Positions 27,709-37,048 of a DNA stretch of 64,000 nt are shown in pieces. The notes beneath the pieces are model-generated. The model saw only the letters and a list, made by a program, of their open reading frames with translations, did no database searches and was not told the origin of the DNA. This DNA comes from Pirellula sp. (GTDB lineage Bacteria; Planctomycetota; Planctomycetia; Pirellulales; PNKZ01). Both the position numbers and the translations under genes were made by a program. How positions within the stretch are numbered: position 1 is the stretch's first letter; every line of letters begins with the position of its first letter. The stretch lies in the NCBI GenBank assembly GCA_013822735.1, contig PNKZ01000001.1, forward strand, positions 62,001-126,000. Direction: 5' to 3'.

Positions 27709-29166
27709 CTACTTCGCCTTCTTTTTCTTCTTCGCGGGTTTTGCGTCGGCGGGCGAGGCGGCTCCGGCCTTCGCCGGATCGGCCGGTTGCGGAATGTATG
27801 CGCCGGTCGACTTGCGCCACGCGTCGAGGTCGGCGTGCATCCGGTCGGCGATTTCGTGTTGCGACGTCGCCAAGCTGGTCCGCTCGCCGAGGTCGTCATG
27901 CAGGTTGTAGAGTTCGCGGGCGCCGTCTTCGTAAAACTCGATCAGCTTCCAATCGCCCTGGCGCATCGCCGAGCCGGGGGCCCAGGTCGATCCGTGGTAA
28001 TGCGGATAGTGCCAGAACAACGCCCGCTCGGGAAGCGATGCGCCGCGCAAGAGCGGCGCGAAGCTCCGACCGTCGAGATGTTGCTGCGGCAGCAAAGGAG
28101 CACCGGCGAGTTCGAGCAACGTCGGGAAAAAATCGGTGCTCATCACCGGCGCGTCGCACACCGCCGGCGATTTCACGATGCTTGGCGCTCGCACGATCAG
28201 CGGCACGCGAATCCCTCCTTCATACAGCCAGCCTTTGCCGCTGCGGAGCGGCAGGTTGCTCGTCGGGCCGGGCTCCGCTTTGGTGCAGAGTCCGCCGTTG
28301 TCGGAGAAGAAGATGACGATCGTGTTCTTCGTGAGCCCCAGCGCCGCAAGCTTCTCGTCGATGCGGCGCACCCCTTCGTCGAGCACTTTGATCTCGCAGG
28401 CATAGGCCGGATCGTCTTGCACGAGTCGCGATTGTCCCTGGTGCTCCGGCTGCGAAGCCGGCTCGACCTTCGGCAGCTGCGCGGCCTTGGCCGTGAAGTG
28501 GGCGATGTGCTTCGGATGCGGCACGATCGGCGTGTGCGGCTCGTGGTAGCCGAGGAACATGAAGAACGGCCGCGCGGCGTCGCGCTCGCCGAGGAACTTC
28601 ACGGCCGAATCGGTGAGCCGGTCGCCGACCGTCGGATCTTTGCCCGTCGCCCCGAGCGAGCCGTCTTCCACGACGACTTCGAATCCTTGCTCGTGCGGAC
28701 CGAAGTCTTTGCCGCCGAGGTGCCACTTGCCGGAGTAGAACGTTTGATAGCCTTGAGACGCCAACGCTTCGGCGATCGTCGTCTCTTCCATCGCCAGCTC
28801 GCGCCGCGTCGGCTGCGTGGTCAAGCGCGGATGGTCGAGCCTCAGGCCGGGGATGTAGTCGGTGACGCCGGTGCGCACGGGCACTTTGCCGGTCATAATG
28901 CTGCCGCGCGTCGGCGAACAGACCGCGCCGGCGGTGTAAGCCTGCGTGAACCGAACCCCTTCGCTCGCGAGCCGATCGATGCTGGGCGACTCATAGAACT
29001 TCGCCCCATAACAACCAAGATCGGCCCAGCCGAGATCGTCGGCCAAGATGAAGACGACGTTGGGGCGCGTCGGCCCGTCGGCGGCCTGTGCCGCGATCTG
29101 CGGGCCGAACGCCACGAGCGCGGCAATCGCCGGAAGAAGGGAGCGAAGTCGGGAAACGAATCGCAT
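27709..29166 (-). CDS. Secreted sulfatase with Lys-rich C-terminus
   Basis: A 485-residue S1 sulfatase: signal peptide (about 1-28), ADDLGWADLGCYG, activation motif GAVCSPTRGSIMTGK (Cys83), GKWHLGG, FSDNGG and C-terminal LYNLHDDLGERTSLA. It ends with an exceptional basic tail (KPAKKKKKAK). An in-frame ATG at 29187 would add seven residues; neither start has a clear ribosome binding site. It is the first gene of a minus-strand pair, with repeat block B upstream, so its promoter must lie close to or within that repeat. Confidence 0.9.
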   Translation of the reverse strand: MRFVSRLRSLLPAIAALVAFGPQIAAQAADGPTRPNVVFILADDLGWADLGCYGAKFYESPSIDRLASEGVRFTQAYTAGAVCSPTRGSIMTGKVPVRTGVTDYIPGLRLDHPRLTTQPTRRELAMEETTIAEALASQGYQTFYSGKWHLGGKDFGPHEQGFEVVVEDGSLGATGKDPTVGDRLTDSAVKFLGERDAARPFFMFLGYHEPHTPIVPHPKHIAHFTAKAAQLPKVEPASQPEHQGQSRLVQDDPAYACEIKVLDEGVRRIDEKLAALGLTKNTIVIFFSDNGGLCTKAEPGPTSNLPLRSGKGWLYEGGIRVPLIVRAPSIVKSPAVCDAPVMSTDFFPTLLELAGAPLLPQQHLDGRSFAPLLRGASLPERALFWHYPHYHGSTWAPGSAMRQGDWKLIEFYEDGARELYNLHDDLGERTSLATSQHEIADRMHADLDAWRKSTGAYIPQPADPAKAGAASPADAKPAKKKKKAK

Positions 29167-29289
29167 GGGCAGGCCTGATTGTTTCAAGGGTGGAAGGAGG
29201 TGCTATTTTCGTCGGCGACTGCAGACCGGTCAAATGAACGACGACTCATGACATGCGCCGCGGCGCGGAGCAGGGAAGGTCGCTTTTTC

Positions 29290-29880
29290 CTGCGCGCAAC
29301 ATGCGCCGTCTCCACAATTTGCTGCGCGGCATCCACATTTTCGTGCGCAGTGCGCCCGAGATACTTTTCCGCGAAGTGCGCAGCGGCGACTCCTTTGCGC
29401 ACTCCGCGGCGTCGCTCGCCGGCCGCGGCGCGCCGTTCTCGGAAAAGGTTGCAGGTCGCCGCGATCGAAATCGACGTAAGTCCTCGAAGCGCTCGTTGCC
29501 CCGTGCGCACTAAGTCAAACCGGGTGTGCGCTCCCTTGTTGGTAAGCGCTCCGACGCGCACTCCGAGGGCCCCGTGGTGCGCATTTGGAGGAATTAGTGC
29601 GCGGCACTTACGTCGATTTCGGAGCGCGAGTTTTAGCCCTCTGCGATTCGCCCGTCGTGGGCCAAGCCGACTTGCCGTGGAGCGGTTCGTATTGTTGGGA
29701 CGGAGAGGTCTTGAGCGACGCACGGAGAAATATCCTCTTCTTATCTCTCCCCTCGCCCCTTGCGGGAGAGGGGCCGGGGCTGAGGGGGCTATAGGCACAG
29801 CGAATCACGCCGCATTCTCCCAAACCTGCCGGCCCAAAATCCAGAGAAGATTTGGCCACCCTCCAGATGCGCAGAGTGCG
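29290..29880. repeat. Composite intergenic repeat block B (inverted copy of block A)
   Basis: Reverse-complement homologue of block A, with the same order of parts: the GGCCAAATCT segment (29828-29857), the CGGCGTGATTCG segment (about 29800-29811), a gene-free clamp-rich stretch with the hairpin CCCCTTGCGGGAGAGGGG (about 29756-29773), the TIR unit (29468-29619), and the TGCGCAC-rich end with an exact 25-nt match at 29335-29359. On the plus strand a frame from 29301 reads IFVRSAPEIL, matching IFVRSAPDAL on the minus strand of block A; this may be leftover coding sequence or only DNA similarity. No supported gene. Confidence 0.85.
29468..29619. repeat. 152-bp unit with inverted termini, block B copy
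   Basis: AAATCGACGTAAGT (29468-29481) is the exact complement of ACTTACGTCGATTT (29606-29619). Its length equals that of the unit in block A. The interior shares an exact 44-nt stretch with block A (29526-29569). Confidence 0.7.
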
Positions 29881-29984
29881 CGCCAAGACGAGACGAAGAA
29901 AGGGAGGAATGGGGAATGAAAAGGGGATATTGGAGATAAGAGGGAAAGCGAGCCGGGAGCGTGAGCGACCGGAGTCGAATGTAG

Positions 29985-30165
29985 TAGGCACGTTCCGTGT
30001 GCCGTCGCCCGTGGCAGATTATGAGTTGCGCTGCGCGTGTTCCGTGCGCAACGCCAAGCGTCATACAACGTCACCCTCATCCGGCCTCACGGCCACCTTC
30101 TCCTAGCGGGAGAAGGAAATTAACACAGCTCCCAGTGGGAGAAGGAAATCAACACGGAGCGCATC
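29985..30165. repeat. Palindromic intergenic repeats before a sulfatase gene
   Basis: Three elements lie here: GGCAC-GTTCCGT-GTGCC near 29988; a hairpin CCTTCTCC-TAGCG-GGAGAAGG at 30096-30116 preceded by CCCTCATCCGGCC, also present in block A near 13850-13890; and an imperfect direct repeat GGGAGAAGGAAATTAACAC (30108-30126) / GGGAGAAGGAAATCAACAC (30137-30155). These look like dispersed REP-type sequences. No gene is supported between 29880 and 30284. Confidence 0.6.
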
Positions 30166-30283
30166 GTTTCCCGCATTGGTACCAACGGGAGCTTGCTCCC
30201 CGCGCGAGCAGAAGAGAAGATGCACGCGCCGGCCATCGCGGCAGCCGATGGTTCGCAGTTGTTTTTCCGTCTGCGCTCGAGGA

Positions 30284-31651
30284 ATGATCGTGCGAATTCT
30301 CTCCGCTCCGCGAAGTTCGGCTTGGGGCCTTGCCGCACTGTTGCTGCTTCCGGCGTTTGCTTTGGCTGCGCCCCCTGCGAAGCCGAACATCGTCGTCATC
30401 CTCGCCGACGATCACGGTCGGGCCGATTACTCGGCCTACGGCACAAAGGATCTGCGGACGCCGCATATCGATCGGATCTTTCGCGAGGGGATGACCTTCG
30501 ACAACTTTTACGCCAACAGTTGCGTCTGTTCGCCGACGCGAGCGGCGCTGCTCACCGGGCGCTATCCCGATCGGGTCGGAGTGCCGGGCGTCATTCGTTA
30601 TTTGCCGGACGACTCGTGGGGTTATCTGTCGCCCGAAGCGGTGATGTTGCCGCAGGTGTTGAAGAAGGCCGACTACCACACGGCGCTCGTCGGCAAGTGG
30701 CACTTGGGGCTCGAAAGTCCGAACACGCCGAACGAGCGCGGGTTCGACCATTTCCACGGCTTCCTCGGCGACATGATGGACGACTATTGGACGCATCTGC
30801 GGCACGGGCAGAATTTTATGCGCCGTAACTCTGACGTGATTGAGCCCGAGGGGCATGCGACCGATCTGTTCACCGATTGGGCCTGCGACTACATCGCGGA
30901 GCGGGCCGCGGGCGAGCAGCCGTTTTTCCTTTACCTCGCTTACAACGCGCCGCACGGCCCGATCCAGCCGCCGGAGGCGTGGTTGAAGAAAGTGACGGAG
31001 CGCGAACCGCAGGCGAGTCCGACGCGGCAGAAGCTCGTCGCTCTGATCGAACACATGGACGACGGCATCGGCCGGGTGCTGGCGACGCTCGCTCGGCTCA
31101 ATGTTGCCGACAAAACGATCGTGGTCTACACGTCCGACAACGGCGGCCTGCTCGGCGAAGGTGCGAACAACGGCACGTGGCGGAGCGGCAAGACCCACAT
31201 GTATGAAGGAGGGCTGCGCGTGCCTGCGGCCGTGCGCTGGCCGCTTGTCATTACCGGCGGCGAACGGACCGATCGCATTGCTCTGACGATGGATCTGTTC
31301 GCCACCTGCTGCGAGGCGGCGGGCGCGGACCTGCCGAAGGAGTGCGACGCGAAGAGCTTTTTGCCGACGCTGCTCGGAAATGGACAGGATCCTTCCGAGC
31401 GCGATCTGTACTTCTGTCGCCGCGAAGGGGGCGCGAACTACGGCGGCAAGACGATCGAGGCGCTGATTCGCGGGCCGTGGAAACTGTTGCAAGACAGCCC
31501 CTTCGCGCCGCTGGAGCTTTACAACTTGCAAGTTGATCCGCAAGAAACGACGAATCTGGCGCAGAAGGAAAAGGGAATCTTTCGCGACCTCTCGGCGGCG
31601 CTGCGCAGGCAGATACAACTCGGCGGCCGGACGCCGTGGCAGAAAGAGTGA
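30284..31651 (+). CDS. Secreted sulfatase
   Basis: A 455-residue S1 sulfatase: signal peptide (about 1-29), ADDHGRADYSAYG, activation motif SCVCSPTRAALLTGRYPDRVG (Cys82), GKWHLG and TSDNGG. It keeps the C-terminal LYNLQVDPQETTNLA segment and ends near the shortest family length. The start at 30284 is chosen because the signal peptide begins there; the open frame to 30176 runs through the intergenic repeats and is not credible as protein. Confidence 0.9.
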   Translation: MIVRILSAPRSSAWGLAALLLLPAFALAAPPAKPNIVVILADDHGRADYSAYGTKDLRTPHIDRIFREGMTFDNFYANSCVCSPTRAALLTGRYPDRVGVPGVIRYLPDDSWGYLSPEAVMLPQVLKKADYHTALVGKWHLGLESPNTPNERGFDHFHGFLGDMMDDYWTHLRHGQNFMRRNSDVIEPEGHATDLFTDWACDYIAERAAGEQPFFLYLAYNAPHGPIQPPEAWLKKVTEREPQASPTRQKLVALIEHMDDGIGRVLATLARLNVADKTIVVYTSDNGGLLGEGANNGTWRSGKTHMYEGGLRVPAAVRWPLVITGGERTDRIALTMDLFATCCEAAGADLPKECDAKSFLPTLLGNGQDPSERDLYFCRREGGANYGGKTIEALIRGPWKLLQDSPFAPLELYNLQVDPQETTNLAQKEKGIFRDLSAALRRQIQLGGRTPWQKE

Positions 31652-31658
31652 AGAGCGA

Positions 31659-31693
31659 AGACTGGAGACGGGAGACTGGAGACTGGAGACTGG
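31659..31693 (+). repeat. Five tandem copies of a 7-bp unit, AGACTGG
   Basis: AGACTGG, AGACGGG, then AGACTGG three times, directly after the sulfatase stop. It is a simple-sequence repeat able to change length by slippage. A related motif (CCCAGTCTCCC) occurs inside the kinase gene near 24215. Confidence 0.8.
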
Positions 31694-31808
31694 GAGCTTG
31701 AATCGCTTTCGAACCAAATGCACAATGTGATGCGCGGAAGGATCGTACGGGGCGGGGGCGTGGTTGATACTTTCTCGCAGCTTCCCTACTAAGAACGCTT
31801 TTTTGATC

Positions 31809-32270
31809 ATGGCCGGCGAACTCGCGGCGACACCGACGGCGGAAGAGCTGCATCGCGAAGCGCAGGCGAAGCATCATCGCCTTATGCTCGTGATCGCCGG
31901 CGCGGTGATTGCCGGTACGTTCCTGCTCGAAGTATTGCCCGACCAACGCGTGGCCTTACGCGGCTTCACGAGTTACCCGCTGCCTGAGTTGTGCGGCAGC
32001 CGCGTGGCGTTCGACGTCGAATGTCCCGGCTGCGGACTGACGCGCAGCTTCATTTGGGCCGGCCGCGGCGAGTGGCTGCGAGCTTTGCAGATGAACCGCA
32101 TCGGGTTTCTGATGATGCTTGCCGTCGTCGGGCAGATTCCGTATCGCATCTTGATGCTGCGGCACTACGAACGGGGCGAAATGCCGGAACACGCCTGGCC
32201 GCGGCGCCTCGGCTGGATGCTGATTGCACTCTTGTTCGGCAATTGGGCGCTGAAGATTTGCGGCGTCTGA
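31809..32270 (+). CDS. DUF2752 membrane protein
   Basis: A 153-residue protein with three hydrophobic segments (about 26-42, 97-117, 135-147) and the family hallmark CPGCGLTRSF (Cys72, Cys75) after the first segment. DUF2752 proteins are small bacterial membrane proteins of unknown function, often in Bacteroidetes, Actinobacteria and Planctomycetes; the CPGCG pair could bind metal or be redox active. The ATG at 31809 is preferred to 31764 because the family length fits. It converges with the HupE-like gene (23 bp between stops). Confidence 0.85.
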   Translation: MAGELAATPTAEELHREAQAKHHRLMLVIAGAVIAGTFLLEVLPDQRVALRGFTSYPLPELCGSRVAFDVECPGCGLTRSFIWAGRGEWLRALQMNRIGFLMMLAVVGQIPYRILMLRHYERGEMPEHAWPRRLGWMLIALLFGNWALKICGV

Positions 32271-32293
32271 CTGCGGTCGGAAAGCTGTGATCG

Positions 32294-33541
32294 TTACGGC
32301 ATCAAGCCGAGGCCGAATAGCCGATCGAGCAGCCAGCCGAGCCCGCAGAGCGCGATCGCGCCTGATAAGACGCGCTGGGCGGTGAGACCATGCCGCCATT
32401 GCCGCATCAGCATCACCGGCACGTAGAGTGCGCCGACGATCGCCAACTGCCCCGCTTCGACGCCGACGTTAAACGACAAGAGCGCCCGCACCACGCCGGT
32501 CGACGGCAGCCCGAGCTCGCGCAATTGGCCGGCGAAGCCGAAGCCGTGGATCAGGCCGAAGGCGAACGTCAGCATCCAGCGCCGGCTTCCGGCGGCGTCA
32601 CCCGGGCGAATCCAAAAGTTTTCGACGGCCGTGTAAACGATCGTCGCGGCGATGGCGATCTCGACCCAATCGCGGTTCACTTGCACGACTTCGAGCGTGG
32701 CGAGAATGAGCGTGATGGTGTGGGCCACGGTGAACGACGTGACGATCTTGATTAAGTCGCGAAACCGGCTGACGACGATTAGCGCGAGCAAGAATAAGAT
32801 GTGGTCGTAGCCCAGGAAGATATGCTCGACGCCGAGCACGAAAAACTGCCGCGTCGTCCGCCAGGCGGAACTTTCGGCGGTGCGACGATGCGGATTCGCT
32901 TCGTCGGCAGAAGCGTCAGCCGTCGCCGTTGCGGTCGCCGCAGCCGATGGGGTCGGCACGGGCGCTCGGAAGCCGGTGTCGTAGAAATAGTCGGGCTCAA
33001 ATTCACGGAAGATCACTTCCTCGTCGCGCCCGGGCTGCGAGATGGCGCCGATCACGCTGTGCTGCGAGCCCACGAAATGGAAGAAGCGAAACTCCAGCCA
33101 GACGTCTTCCGGCATTTGCTCGAGCGGCTTGCGAAACGTAAACGGAATGAGCGACTTGGCCGCGTGATAGTCTTGTTCGGCGATCGAGTCGCCGACGTCG
33201 GGCGGCCAGCCGACCGGCGCGGCAGTACCCCAATCGGCGAGGTCGCCGTTGATTTCAATGGGGACATACTCGCGGAGGAAGTCGACGAATGCCGGCGCTT
33301 TCGCCGCGAGCTCCGCGCGTGTGAGCCGGTGATCGCCGTCGGCGTCGAGCGCCGGCACGATCTTCACCAGCGTCACCACATCAAACACGAACTCCGTCTC
33401 GAGCGCTTCGGGCGTGAGGCGGATGCGCAAGTAGCTCGTGTCGGGATTGTGCGCGTGCGACGTGGCGGGCATCAGCCAGTACGCGACCAGCGCGAGGAAG
33501 CCGGCCGTGCCGCGGAGCAGCTTTTGCGAAGCCGTCATCAC
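32294..33541 (-). CDS. HupE/UreJ-like membrane protein with exported N-terminal domain
   Basis: A 415-residue protein. After a signal peptide (about 10-30, starting the mature part at HNPDTS) there is an extracytoplasmic domain with an EF-hand-like loop DADGDHRLTRAE (66-77, Ca-ligand pattern D-x-D-x-D ... E). An Ala/Thr-rich linker at about 205-215 leads to the HupE/UreJ_2 membrane domain: GVEHIFLGYDHILFLLAL, SFTVAHTITLILA and FGLIHGFGFAG. HupE/UreJ relatives move nickel or cobalt, but this long form with an N-terminal domain is common in genomes without nickel enzymes nearby, so the role is open. The stop of the next gene lies 2 bp from its start, indicating one operon. Confidence 0.85.
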   Translation of the reverse strand: MMTASQKLLRGTAGFLALVAYWLMPATSHAHNPDTSYLRIRLTPEALETEFVFDVVTLVKIVPALDADGDHRLTRAELAAKAPAFVDFLREYVPIEINGDLADWGTAAPVGWPPDVGDSIAEQDYHAAKSLIPFTFRKPLEQMPEDVWLEFRFFHFVGSQHSVIGAISQPGRDEEVIFREFEPDYFYDTGFRAPVPTPSAAATATATADASADEANPHRRTAESSAWRTTRQFFVLGVEHIFLGYDHILFLLALIVVSRFRDLIKIVTSFTVAHTITLILATLEVVQVNRDWVEIAIAATIVYTAVENFWIRPGDAAGSRRWMLTFAFGLIHGFGFAGQLRELGLPSTGVVRALLSFNVGVEAGQLAIVGALYVPVMLMRQWRHGLTAQRVLSGAIALCGLGWLLDRLFGLGLMP

Positions 33542-33542
33542 G

Positions 33543-36500
33543 CTACTCGCCGCCCGTCGTCGCGGCGGGCTGATACTTGATCCACATCGGCGAGACCCAC
33601 ACGAGCTCGCCGTCGGTCTGTTCGCCGCGCACGTAGTAGTAGCTGGTCTTGCCGGCTTCCGGTTGCGGGTCGGTCCACTTCAGCTCGATTTCGTTCTTCG
33701 TTTCGCACGGCAGTGGAATCTCGACGTCGTCTTTCACCAGCGTGATCTTGGCAAACGGCGCGGTGCCGACGAGCTTCAGTTCTAAAGTCGGCGCGGCCGT
33801 GGTCGTGAACTCGTCGCCGAGCATGTACGTTTTGCCGTCCGCTTTGCAGCGGTACTCGGCGACGATGTTATCTGTCGAGCCGTAGATGTGCCGTTCTTTG
33901 ATCGCCTTGATGAGCGACTCGCGCGAGTTGCTCTCGGCATACACGTGGGCATAGCTGATGTGCGTCGAAAGGTGATCGCTCGAACATTGAAACGCGAGCC
34001 GGTAGCCCTTTTGCAGCGCCAGGTTCACGAAGCCCTTCGGTTCCCAACCGCCGATCGAGTAATCGGCCGTCGGGCAGCGCGGAGCGCCGGGCCGTTCGTA
34101 GTTCTGGCGATCGCCTTGGTAGATCTCCACCATCGGCTCGACTTCCGGGTCGTTGTCGCGCCAGTCGGTACCCATGCTCGTCGCGCTGGTGTGCGAAGCG
34201 CACACGCCGCCGAAGTGCTTGAGATACTTATAAAGCATCTGTGTGTCGGGCGCATGCCCTTGGTAATCGCGCTCGGTGATCGGCAGCCGGGGCAGCGTGC
34301 GGATGCCGCGCTCGGCGAACATCACGTTGCGATGCCCTTCCGGATAACGCACGCTTCGCTCGTACGTAAACGGCGGTTCGAAGCGGCCCGGTATGCGGAA
34401 AGCGTCGGTCGTCTTTTGCGTGAGCCACCAGGTGTATTCGCGGCCGGCGCCGTTGTCGTGGTCGGCGTTGCCGAGCCATTCCATTTGCGAGACGTCGATC
34501 GCGTAGCGCCACATATCTTCCAGCGGGCCGTCGTTGGCGCCGTCGCCGCTGATCTCGGTATGTCGATGGTACTCGCCGCGAATAAGTTGCAGCTTGCGAT
34601 CGCCGACCGTCACCGTTTGAGTGCGGCAGCGTTCGACGGCGGCCCGTTCGGCGAGCGTCGCTTCCGAAGGCGTCCCCTTGCCGCTCGGCGGAAACTGCGC
34701 GGGCTTCAATTGTCGCTCTTGCATCTTCGCCAGCGGCGAGACGATACGCGTCGCGAAGACGTCATTGTCAAACGGATCGGCGGCGGCGCTCGGAGCGACG
34801 TCGTTTCGTTCGGCAAACCGATCCTGCCGGTGATCGCTCGAGTGAACGACGACCAGATCGCCGCCGGGCATCACGGCCAGGCTCGGCACGTTGTACATCA
34901 GGTTATCGGAGTTCGGCAGCAAGATCGGGCCGAGCCACTTCGTGCCGTCCCAACAGACGGCATGGCTGAGCCAGAGCGAGCCGAGCATCGGGAAGCGGAA
35001 GTCGTTTTGCCGGGAACGACAGAGGAGCCAAATCCGTCCTTGGGCGTCGCACGCGATACGGGCCAAGTTGTTGTAGGCGAGGTTGCGCTCAAGCTCGGCG
35101 TTGCGTGCCTGCTGCGGCGTTTCCCCTTGCGGCTCGATCGGTGCGACCCGTTGGTTGTTCACGCGCTTGCGCGGTTGCGCGCCGGGCAGCTTGCCGACGA
35201 ACGCCGCCGCCGGTTCTTTCCACTCGCCGGCCTCGCGCACGATGAGGCCGATCTGCCGACCGCGGTAGAGCGGATTGCCGCCGTTGTCGTAAGGTCCGGA
35301 GTCTTTGCCCCACGACGGATCGCCGAGCTCGTAAGAGATCCAGAGCGCGCCGGCTTTGTCGTATGTCAGGGCAGGGCGGGCTTCGTAGTCGGGGGAATCG
35401 GCAGCGGCCAAGATCGGTTGCGGGGCACTGTCGACGTTCGAGCCGAGCGGCGTGAACTCGCGGACGAAGATGTCGTAGTCTCCCTTCTCGTACGAGTCCC
35501 AAGCAATGGCCACGCGACCATCGGCCGCCGCGGCCACGGCCGGAGTCCAGCAATTGCGACTCTGCTCGCTCACGATACGCTCGGCGCTCCACGAGCCGTC
35601 GGCTTTTTGGGCGGCGGACGTTTGATGTCGCTCGACGATCTGAAACCGCCCGTCGCGCACCGCTTGCCAAGCGAGCCAAACACGGCCTTGCGCGTCGGCG
35701 GCGAGCGCCGGGTTGATGTCGCTTCCCGCGTTCTGCGATTGATTGACGATCTCGCCCAACTCGGCTTTACCCTGTTCGGCACCTTGCACGGTGCGCGAGA
35801 GAATCTCGAAGTTGGCGTCCTTCTTCGGATAAGTGACGTTCTGCGACCAAGCGACGACGGCGCGCCCTGCGGCGTCGACGGCGACGGAGCACTTGTAGAT
35901 GTCGCTTCCCCCTTCGGTCACCGCGACCGGCTCGCTCCACTTCCCCTGCTGCATCGTGCGGAGCCAAACTTGGTCGCCGCCGACGGGATTGGCCAAGAAG
36001 GCGAAGTCTTTCGGCTCCTGCTTCCAGCCGCGACCGCTATTGGCAAACGACGGCGCGGCCCCTTCCGCTTCTTCCAGCGGCTTGTAGGCCGTGCGATCGC
36101 CGTGCGTGAAGCTCACGTAGGCGACGAAGACGGTGCCGTCTTTCGAAATCGCCGTCGACGGATAGTCGTCGTCGGTCGGTCCGTTGGTCAGCGGCGCGGC
36201 CGAGGCGGTCCGCTCGATCTCGACTTTGCCGTCGAGCTTCTCGATGATCTTGCCGTAGGTCAGCTCGGTGAACGTAAACTCAAATTCCCCTTGCGCCGTT
36301 TTCACGGTGATGGGTGTGTCGCGCTCCAATCCGGCCAGCGACACGACGACGCCGTTGTCGGCCATCGGCTGCTTGGCTTGCACGTTCTGTCGTTTCGCGG
36401 CGGCTGCGGCGGCTTTCTTCTGGTTGTTGCCGCGACCGGTCTGCGCGAGCGGTCGGGTCGACGCGGTCCAACCCTTCACGCCGTCGATCGCATCTCCCTT

Positions 36501-36701
36501 GGCGAATCGCCAGCCGCTAATGTGCGTCACCTCGCCGGCCGCCGGAGCGATCGTGCCGTCCCACTTAGTGGAACGTTCGTCGGTGAGCCCGAAGCGGATC
36601 CGCACACCGAGTTCCGCCGCCGCGGCTTGCGACGCGAGCAAGGAACCGAAGCCCGCGACGATCAACGCAACGGGTGCTAGGCAAAGGGAACTAAAACGCA
36701 T
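33543..36701 (-). CDS. Large secreted DUF3604/PHP-like protein with N-terminal propeller-type repeats
   Basis: A 1052-residue exported protein. A signal peptide (about 8-28, cleavage near AAAAEL) is followed by blades with repeated WLAWQAVRDG/VAIAWDSY/LWISYEL patterns to about 620, which look like a sialidase/BNR-type propeller. The C-terminal part matches DUF3604, a PHP-like metallo-fold: EYHRHTE (His712, His714), then ADHDNG (Asp747-His748-Asp749). Metal-dependent phosphoesterase activity is known for PHP domains but not shown for this family. The start at 36701 is set by the signal peptide, although the frame stays open to 37157. It is the first gene of an operon with the HupE-like gene. 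Confidence 0.82.
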   Translation of the reverse strand: MRFSSLCLAPVALIVAGFGSLLASQAAAAELGVRIRFGLTDERSTKWDGTIAPAAGEVTHISGWRFAKGDAIDGVKGWTASTRPLAQTGRGNNQKKAAAAAAKRQNVQAKQPMADNGVVVSLAGLERDTPITVKTAQGEFEFTFTELTYGKIIEKLDGKVEIERTASAAPLTNGPTDDDYPSTAISKDGTVFVAYVSFTHGDRTAYKPLEEAEGAAPSFANSGRGWKQEPKDFAFLANPVGGDQVWLRTMQQGKWSEPVAVTEGGSDIYKCSVAVDAAGRAVVAWSQNVTYPKKDANFEILSRTVQGAEQGKAELGEIVNQSQNAGSDINPALAADAQGRVWLAWQAVRDGRFQIVERHQTSAAQKADGSWSAERIVSEQSRNCWTPAVAAAADGRVAIAWDSYEKGDYDIFVREFTPLGSNVDSAPQPILAAADSPDYEARPALTYDKAGALWISYELGDPSWGKDSGPYDNGGNPLYRGRQIGLIVREAGEWKEPAAAFVGKLPGAQPRKRVNNQRVAPIEPQGETPQQARNAELERNLAYNNLARIACDAQGRIWLLCRSRQNDFRFPMLGSLWLSHAVCWDGTKWLGPILLPNSDNLMYNVPSLAVMPGGDLVVVHSSDHRQDRFAERNDVAPSAAADPFDNDVFATRIVSPLAKMQERQLKPAQFPPSGKGTPSEATLAERAAVERCRTQTVTVGDRKLQLIRGEYHRHTEISGDGANDGPLEDMWRYAIDVSQMEWLGNADHDNGAGREYTWWLTQKTTDAFRIPGRFEPPFTYERSVRYPEGHRNVMFAERGIRTLPRLPITERDYQGHAPDTQMLYKYLKHFGGVCASHTSATSMGTDWRDNDPEVEPMVEIYQGDRQNYERPGAPRCPTADYSIGGWEPKGFVNLALQKGYRLAFQCSSDHLSTHISYAHVYAESNSRESLIKAIKERHIYGSTDNIVAEYRCKADGKTYMLGDEFTTTAAPTLELKLVGTAPFAKITLVKDDVEIPLPCETKNEIELKWTDPQPEAGKTSYYYVRGEQTDGELVWVSPMWIKYQPAATTGGE

Positions 36702-36940
36702 GGGAGATACCCCGTGAAAAGATCGCAGCGAAATGTCGGCGGCGCCGGAGTCGACTAGGATTTGGCCCGCTCGGCAAACCGACGCGCACAGCCGCGATTT
36801 TATTCGTCCGGTCGGCTCAAAAGCCATGGAATTCCGCCTTCTTTCGCCCTCGGTTCGCGTGACGTGGCCGGCCAAAAACTTGCCTTGAATGTGCGAGGGC
36901 GAAACTCTAGTTTGCCGGATGGTTCTTTGGCAATTCAATA

Positions 36941-37045
36941 GTAGGCCGCCACTCCGTGGCGGCAGAGTGGTTCGCACCCGTCGCAGACGATGGCCATCGG
37001 TATCGACCGTGCCGGCCGCATTTCCGCCACGGAGTGGCGGACTAC
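36941..37045. repeat. Paired REP-like palindromes, GTAG-CCGCCACTCCGTGGCGG type
   Basis: GTAGGCCGCCACTCCGTGGCGG (36941-36962) and its complement at 37024-37045 differ at one position. Each arm is itself a palindrome (CCGCCAC-TCC-GTGGCGG). The pair resembles a REP doublet (REPIN) in layout. Confidence 0.75.
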
Positions 37046-37048
37046 TTT

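Noticed and set aside
29253-29513. Small protein gene in repeat block B
   Set aside because: A matching stretch (IFVRSAP) is found in block A, but frames are degenerate, start differently and lack a ribosome binding site. DNA-level similarity explains the match.
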